Source: DASYAE01 sp036501535 (GTDB lineage Bacteria; Actinomycetota; Actinomycetes; Streptomycetales; Catenulisporaceae). Taken from it: a DNA stretch of 64,000 bases. A model generated the notes under the pieces. It was not told the origin of the DNA. It did no database searches and saw nothing but the letters and a program-made list of their open reading frames with translations. The translations under genes were made by a program, and so were the position numbers. The stretch covers positions 1-64,000 of the forward strand of contig DASYAE010000021.1 of NCBI GenBank assembly GCA_036501535.1, in the 5' to 3' direction. This document shows, piece by piece, positions 59,517 through 64,000 of the stretch (position 1 is the stretch's first letter; each line of letters starts with the position of its first letter).

Positions 59517-59915
59517 ACGCGCGTCCTTTCCAGGAGGGTATTACCGCCGACGCGTCGGGTTGGACGGCGACTCTGCCTGATCACCGAACTGCCCGGGCAG
59601 GGGCAGGAGGCTTATATACCCTGCGCGGCGATGCCGATCATTCTCTTATCGCTCTGCAACCCTACCGCCGTTCGCCGCTCTGACTCGCGCCGGTGCGCCG
59701 ACCGGGTGGAGCGGACAGGGAGCGGACAGAGCGTGCACGGAACACCCGGTCGGCCGCGGCGATTCCCGCGCGGACGGCGCCGTCCGGCCGATCGGGTACC
59801 CCCGCGCCGGGGGGCCGCGGACGGGAAGCTAGAGTCTTGCTTCGAATCCAGCCGGACCCGACCGACGCAAGCGCGGCCCGAGCCCGGCCCCGAGCAGCGA
59901 CTTAAGGGCCGTCCA
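59517..59915. other. Divergent promoter region, tkt/ctaB
   Basis: About 400 bp. Contains a TATATA-like patch (around 59612), an exact 11-bp tandem repeat at 59708-59729 and a TAGAGT -10-like box near 59831 facing ctaB. Frames here look like chance. Confidence 0.5.
59708..59729 (+). repeat. Exact tandem 11-bp repeat
   Basis: GGAGCGGACAG occurs twice head to tail with no spacer in the tkt/ctaB spacer. The 11-bp period puts both copies on one face of the helix, a pattern used by SARP-type activators. Function inferred. Confidence 0.55.
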
Positions 59916-60920
59916 GTGACCGCGATCGAGACCCGTCCGGAGGCGCCGGCCGCCGTCCGACCGGTGGCAGGCGCCGCAGGCGGCGCCGCAGACAACCCGG
60001 CGGCGCCGAAGAGCCCGGCCGCGGCGCGCGTCTCCCCGCTCGACACCGTCCGCGCCTACGTCGCGCTGACCAAGCCGCGGATCATCGAACTGCTGATCGT
60101 CACCACCATCCCGGTGATGTTCCTGGCCGCGCACGGCGTGCCGTCGGGGTGGCTGGTCGCCGCCGTGACCGTCGGCGGGTACCTGTCGGCCGGCAGCGCC
60201 AACGCCCTGAACTGCTGGGTGGACCGCGACATCGACGCGGAGATGCGCCGCACCCGCCGCCGCCCGCTGCCGCTGCACGCGGTGACGGCCCGTCAGACCG
60301 TCGTGTTCGGCCTGGTGCTCGGCGTGGTCTCCACACTCTGGTTCGGCCTGCTGGTCAACTGGCTCTCCTCGGCCCTGGCGCTGGCCGCGAACGTGTTCTA
60401 CGTCGTGGTCTACTCGATGATCCTCAAGCGGCGCACCTCGCAGAACATCGTCTGGGGCGGCGCGGCCGGCTGCTTCCCCACGGTGATCGGCTGGACCTCG
60501 GTCACCGGCCACCTGGCCTGGCCGCCGCTGGTGCTCTTCCTGGTGGTCTTCCTCTGGACGCCGCCGCACTTCTGGGCCCTCGCCCTGCGCTACCGGGAGG
60601 ACTACGCCGCGGCGAAGATCCCGATGCTGCCGGTGGTGGCGACGGAGCGTCAGGTAACGCGGCAGATGCTGCTTTATACGTGGGCGACTTTCGCCTGTTC
60701 GCTGGTCCTGTGGCCGGTCGCGCACACCGGGCCGGTCTACGTCGTCGGCGCGGCGGTGCTCGGCGCGGTCTTCTTGGTCGAGGCGCACCGCCTGCACCTA
60801 GCCGCGAGGCGCGGCGTGACCGGCATCATGCTCAAGCCGATGCGGATGTTCCACTTCTCCAACACGTACCTGGCGTTGTTGTTCGTCTGCGCGGCGATCG
60901 ACCCGCTCGTGCACAAGTAA
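59916..60920 (+). CDS. ctaB: Protoheme IX farnesyltransferase (heme O synthase)
   Basis: A 334-residue inner-membrane prenyltransferase that makes heme O from heme B and farnesyl diphosphate for cytochrome oxidase. The first Asp-rich motif is NCWVDRDIDAEMRRTRRRPLP, and the second region is LWTPPHFWALALRYREDYAAAKIPMLPVV. It has about nine membrane helices. The GTG at 59916 was chosen; the first 40 residues are an Ala/Pro-rich tail. It is divergent from tkt, which is the common actinobacterial order. Confidence 0.95.
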   Translation: MTAIETRPEAPAAVRPVAGAAGGAADNPAAPKSPAAARVSPLDTVRAYVALTKPRIIELLIVTTIPVMFLAAHGVPSGWLVAAVTVGGYLSAGSANALNCWVDRDIDAEMRRTRRRPLPLHAVTARQTVVFGLVLGVVSTLWFGLLVNWLSSALALAANVFYVVVYSMILKRRTSQNIVWGGAAGCFPTVIGWTSVTGHLAWPPLVLFLVVFLWTPPHFWALALRYREDYAAAKIPMLPVVATERQVTRQMLLYTWATFACSLVLWPVAHTGPVYVVGAAVLGAVFLVEAHRLHLAARRGVTGIMLKPMRMFHFSNTYLALLFVCAAIDPLVHK

Positions 60921-60946
60921 GTAAGTAAGTAAGTACGCAAGCAAGC
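60915..60946 (+). repeat. AAGT microsatellite across the ctaB stop
   Basis: AAGT is repeated five times from 60915, followed shortly by two AAGC units. The first copies include the ctaB stop codon, and the tract contains TAA in successive positions. Tetranucleotide tracts are rare in such GC-rich DNA and can slip. Confidence 0.8.
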
Positions 60947-60990
60947 ATGTCAGTAAGCCCGACCGACTCGTTTCCGCTGAAGGCGCCGCT

Positions 60991-62202
60991 GTGGATCTGC
61001 TGCACAACACCGTCCAGCGCTACGCCTGGGGCTCGACCACCGCGATCCCCGACCTGCTCGGCGTCCCGAACCCGGACGGCGAACCGCAGGCGGAACTGTG
61101 GATGGGCGCCCACCCGAACGCCCCCTCGGCGGTCACCCGCGAGGGCCGCGAACAGCGGCTCGACCAGCTGATCGGTGCCGACCCGGGGCGCCTGCTCGGC
61201 GCACGGACCGCGGAGCGCTTCGGCGGACGGCTGCCGTTCCTGCTCAAGATCCTCGCGGCCGGCCGCGCCCTGTCCATCCAGCTGCATCCGGACCGGGTCC
61301 AGGCCGAGGCGGGCTTCGCCGCCGAGGAGGCCCGCGGCGTGCCTCGCGACGCGCGCCACCGGGTCTACGTCGACGACTGGCCCAAGCCGGAGATCCTCTG
61401 CGCGCTGACCCCGTTCGAGGTGCTGGCCGGCCTGCGCCCCGCGGGCGAGGCGGCGGACCTGCTGGCCCGCCTCACCGTGCCGGACCTGGCCGACCTGGTC
61501 GAGGGCCTGCGCGCCGAACCGGAGCCCGCGCAGGTCGCGGCCGCGCTCGCGGCGCTGCTGCGGCTGCCGGACGAGCAGCGCGTGAAGCTCGCGGACGAGG
61601 TCGTCGCGGCCGCCGGGAAGACCGCCCCCAACGTCGGCACGGACACCGCGCGCGGCGCCTACGAGCTGGTCGGCCGACTCGCCCGGGACTTCCCGGGCGA
61701 CATCGGCGTCGTCTGCTCGCTGCTGATGGAGCATCAGGTCCTGCAGCCCGGCCAGGCGCTGTTCATGGCCGCCGGCGGCATCCACGCCTACGTGCAGGGC
61801 ACCGGCGTCGAACTGCTCGCCAACTCCGACAACGTGATCCGGGCCGGCCTGACGCCCAAGCACATCGACGTGCCGGAGCTGCTGCGGATCCTCGACCCGA
61901 CGGTCCCGGTCCCGGTGCTGGCCGCGCGCAGCACCGGCGCCGGCGTCGAGCAGTTCGACACCGGCATCCCGGAATTCCTGCTGCGCCGCCTCACGGTCGG
62001 CGCCGGCGGCCCGCTCGCCGTCCCCGGCGAGGGCGAGCCGCGGATCCTGCTGTGCGTCGGCGGCGAGGCCGAGATCACGGCGGGCGGCCGGCGGCTTGCG
62101 CTGACGCGCGGCCGGTCCTGCTTCCTGGGCGCCGACGATCCGGCCGCGACGCTCACCGGCGAGGCCTCCTTGTTCCTCGCCGCGCCGGGGGCGGTCGGCT
62201 AG
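60991..62202 (+). CDS. manA: Mannose-6-phosphate isomerase, class I
   Basis: A 403-residue zinc isomerase that interconverts mannose-6-phosphate and fructose-6-phosphate. It shows YAWGSTTAIPDLLG, AELWMGAHPNAPS, PFLLKILAAGRALSIQLHPD (metal His and Gln) and FMAAGGIHAYVQGTGVELLANSDNVIRAGLTPKHID with the family arginine region. The GTG at 60991 starts at the first conserved strand; the ribosome binding site is weak. It lies 70 bp after ctaB, past the AAGT tract. Confidence 0.93.
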   Translation: MDLLHNTVQRYAWGSTTAIPDLLGVPNPDGEPQAELWMGAHPNAPSAVTREGREQRLDQLIGADPGRLLGARTAERFGGRLPFLLKILAAGRALSIQLHPDRVQAEAGFAAEEARGVPRDARHRVYVDDWPKPEILCALTPFEVLAGLRPAGEAADLLARLTVPDLADLVEGLRAEPEPAQVAAALAALLRLPDEQRVKLADEVVAAAGKTAPNVGTDTARGAYELVGRLARDFPGDIGVVCSLLMEHQVLQPGQALFMAAGGIHAYVQGTGVELLANSDNVIRAGLTPKHIDVPELLRILDPTVPVPVLAARSTGAGVEQFDTGIPEFLLRRLTVGAGGPLAVPGEGEPRILLCVGGEAEITAGGRRLALTRGRSCFLGADDPAATLTGEASLFLAAPGAVG

Positions 62203-62240
62203 GGCCGGCGCTCGCGTACGAGTGCGTATGGAGGTGGGGC

Positions 62241-63194
62241 GTGACCGGAGAGCTGAACGTCGGACGCAATGCGGGAAACATCTCCACCGGCGCCCACACG
62301 ACGAACACCATCAACGAGATCACGCTGCCGGACGGCGGGCTGCGCACGGCCGAGCAGGTTGCGTACTCCTCACGGGTGTCCGAGCTGGGTCCGCACACGG
62401 CCGGACGTCTGTTCGTCGGACGCGAGGACGAACTGACCGAACTCGAGGCAGCCCTCGCCGACGGCGCCGCGGTGATCACCACCGGGCTCGGCGGGGTCGG
62501 CAAATCCACCCTCGCCCACCGCTTCGCCGAGGTGCACCGCGAGCGGTACAACCCGATCTGGTGGATCGACGCCGAGGATCCGGACGAGATCGAAGCCGGC
62601 CTTGCCGCGCTGGCCCGGCGCCTGTACCCGGATCTGGCGGTGTTGCCCGATCCGGATGCCGCAGCCTGGGGCCGCGCGTGGCTCGCCGGTCACGACGGCT
62701 GGCTGTTGGTCCTGGATAACGCCGCCGACCCCGCCCACGTCGCCAGCCTGGTCGGCTCTGCACGCGGTGGGCACGTCCTGCTGACCAGCAGGCTGACGAC
62801 CGGTTGGGAGGAGTTGGCCGCGTCCGTGCCGCTCAGGGTCCTGACCCCGCAGCAGGCACTCGACCTCATGCGGCGCGCGACCGGCAGGACGGACCTGCTC
62901 GACGGCGCCACGCAGCTGTGTGAGGCACTCGGGTACCTACCACTGGCGGTGCGCATGGCTGCGGCCTATATGCGTGAGAACACTGTGACAGCCGCCGCGT
63001 ATCTGGCCCGGCTGACCAGTCCAGGCGGTCAGGTTCTGGCGTGGACGCCGACGACTGGGGACCCGGTGGGGGATTTGGGGCAGGCGATCCCGCTGTATGA
63101 GCAGACCCTCACCGCGTGCGAGCGGATCTTGGGCCCAGACCACCCAACCACACGCATCGTCCGGAAAAACCTGCGTCGGGCCAGCTCGACCTGA
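62241..63194 (+). CDS. Shortened NB-ARC/TPR (STAND) ATPase
   Basis: A 317-residue protein with the start of a STAND ATPase. Residues 1-45 are a Gly/Asn-rich stretch common before such domains. FVGRE leads to Walker A GLGGVGKST (82-90) and Walker B LLVLDN (155-160); LGYLPLAV is the GLPL motif. The frame then jumps near residue 270 from WTPTTGDP straight into a single TPR-like unit (AIPLYEQTLTACERILGPDHPTT) and stops. The winged-helix part and most repeats of related proteins are missing, so this looks like an internal deletion. The GTG at 62241 follows GGAGG. Confidence 0.82.
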   Translation: MTGELNVGRNAGNISTGAHTTNTINEITLPDGGLRTAEQVAYSSRVSELGPHTAGRLFVGREDELTELEAALADGAAVITTGLGGVGKSTLAHRFAEVHRERYNPIWWIDAEDPDEIEAGLAALARRLYPDLAVLPDPDAAAWGRAWLAGHDGWLLVLDNAADPAHVASLVGSARGGHVLLTSRLTTGWEELAASVPLRVLTPQQALDLMRRATGRTDLLDGATQLCEALGYLPLAVRMAAAYMRENTVTAAAYLARLTSPGGQVLAWTPTTGDPVGDLGQAIPLYEQTLTACERILGPDHPTTRIVRKNLRRASST

Positions 63195-63329
63195 GTTCTT
63201 ACCGCTCCGACAGCCTCCCGTGCTTCGCGGTCATCGGGGCAGCGTCCCAACTGGTAGCCATCGCCTACGAAACCGGCCTCGTCACCCCCGGAATGCTCTG
63301 ACGTCCTCGATCCGCGCGAGCCGTCAGGG
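63195..63329 (+). pseudogene. Possible remnant of the deleted NB-ARC/TPR locus
   Basis: The bases after the stop read CFAVIGAASQLVAIAYETGL then VTPGML in another frame, ending at 63301. This looks like a real C-terminus, but no start or matching gene is visible. It may be debris of the event that shortened the gene before it. Weak. Confidence 0.25.
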
Positions 63330-64000
63330 TCAGGCCACGTGCTCCAACGCCACCAGCGCCGCCCGTGCGGCCTCGGGACTTGCAGGCAGCAGCGGCAGGC
63401 GGACGGATGCGCTGGGGATGCGGCCCTGTGCGTGGAGCACGGCTTTGATGACCGTGGGGTTGGGCTCGGCGAACAGCGCGGCGCTCATCGGGGCCAGGCT
63501 GCGGCCGAGGTCGCGGCCGCGCGCTACGTCGCCGGTCCGCCAGGCCTCGGCGAGCTCCGCGAATCGCGCCGTGGCGAAATGCGCCGAGGCGAGGATGCCG
63601 CCTTGCGCGCCGAGCGCCAACATCGGCGAGACGAACAGGTCGTCGCCGCACAGGACGGCGAAGTCGGCCAGCGGGTCGGCCAGCAGCGCGACGGCGTCCG
63701 CGTCGACTCCGCCGGGTGCGTACTTGACCCCGATCACCCGCGGGATCTCGGCCAGGCGTCGCAGGGAGCTGACCGATAGCTGCTGGCCTGTTCGATGGGG
63801 GACGTGGTAGGCGACCAGTGGCACCGGACTGGCTGCGGCGAGCGCCGTGAAGTGTGCGACGACGCCGGCCTCACCGGGACGGACGAACGCCGGCACCGTG
63901 CAGAGCGCTGCGGTCACCCCCGGGTGATCACACAGCATGTCCAAGGCCTGATGGCTGCTCGCGCCGACCAGAAGCGGCGCCTCGCGCGCGCTGCACACCT
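63330..64000 (-). CDS. Dihydrodipicolinate synthase family protein, C-terminal part
   Basis: The frame is open to the window end, so the N-terminus is missing. The visible 222 residues fit the DapA/NAL aldolase barrel. VPLVAYHVPHRTG holds the catalytic Tyr and IGVKYAPGG the Schiff-base Lys. The last part includes FAVLCGDDLFVSPMLALGAQGGILASAHF, typical of the family. It may be a lyase for 2-keto-3-deoxy sugar acids rather than true DapA, as the missing start prevents a closer call. Confidence 0.87.
   Translation of the reverse strand, partial: VCSAREAPLLVGASSHQALDMLCDHPGVTAALCTVPAFVRPGEAGVVAHFTALAAASPVPLVAYHVPHRTGQQLSVSSLRRLAEIPRVIGVKYAPGGVDADAVALLADPLADFAVLCGDDLFVSPMLALGAQGGILASAHFATARFAELAEAWRTGDVARGRDLGRSLAPMSAALFAEPNPTVIKAVLHAQGRIPSASVRLPLLPASPEAARAALVALEHVA

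Noticed and set aside
61098..63194. 698-codon frame from within manA
   Set aside because: The first 381 codons are a shadow of manA. The real start is GTG at 62241 with GGAGG.

Overview
The window is very GC-rich and gene-dense. It carries several actinobacterial marker families: a SARP/AfsR-type regulator, OpcA, DUF3052, a mycothiol-dependent MDMPI-family protein, an F420-type luciferase-like oxidoreductase and many GTG starts. It is most simply a chromosomal segment of a soil Actinomycetota; a Catenulispora/Actinospica/Streptomyces-like lineage is an inference only. I saw no rRNA, tRNA, CRISPR array, insertion sequence or prophage.

Layout. 0-13 kb: a truncated HNH endonuclease, a divergent LysR/epimerase pair, secreted hydrolases, a possible 19-residue peptide gene, a JmjC-like cupin with an unknown partner, a MarR/FUSC efflux pair with a palindromic operator, DUF3052 and an aldo/keto reductase. 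13-22 kb: DUF190, a cyclopropane-fatty-acid-synthase-like enzyme, an ion permease, then an SDR / APH-type kinase / acyl-CoA dehydrogenase operon whose promoter shares a palindrome with a TetR gene 5 kb away. 22-28 kb: a large SARP-NB-ARC-TPR regulator and two divergent citrate synthases, one fused to a helix-turn-helix, with stacked half-sites between them. 28-36 kb: a membrane Fe-S (CCG domain) oxidoreductase and a compact pyrimidine-degradation operon (NCS1 permease, ureidopropionase, dihydropyrimidinase, F420-type oxidoreductase). 36-47 kb: a methyltransferase/TetR pair with tandem operators, an unusual protein joining RING-like and second zinc modules to a papain-like protease, a GntR regulator, a secreted beta-helix protein, an acyl-CoA ligase, a uronate-dehydrogenase-like enzyme and a hydroxyacid dehydrogenase. 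47-52 kb: a phosphatase, an EfeO/imelysin-like lipoprotein or secreted protein, a phosphoesterase, a THUMP methyltransferase and tiny ORFs. 52-60 kb: the pentose phosphate operon tkt-tal-zwf-opcA-pgl, with an MDMPI gene attached. 60-64 kb: ctaB, manA, a collapsed NB-ARC/TPR gene and a truncated DapA-family gene.

The strongest functional units are (i) the pyrimidine catabolic operon, (ii) a proposed 4-hydroxyacyl-CoA (levulinate-like) operon under TetR control, (iii) the self-regulating citrate synthase pair and (iv) the pentose phosphate operon. The most unusual single gene is the zinc-module/cysteine-protease protein at 37275-38534. Start sites were chosen by Shine-Dalgarno spacing and family length. 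No homology search was run, so family calls rest on motifs read by eye.
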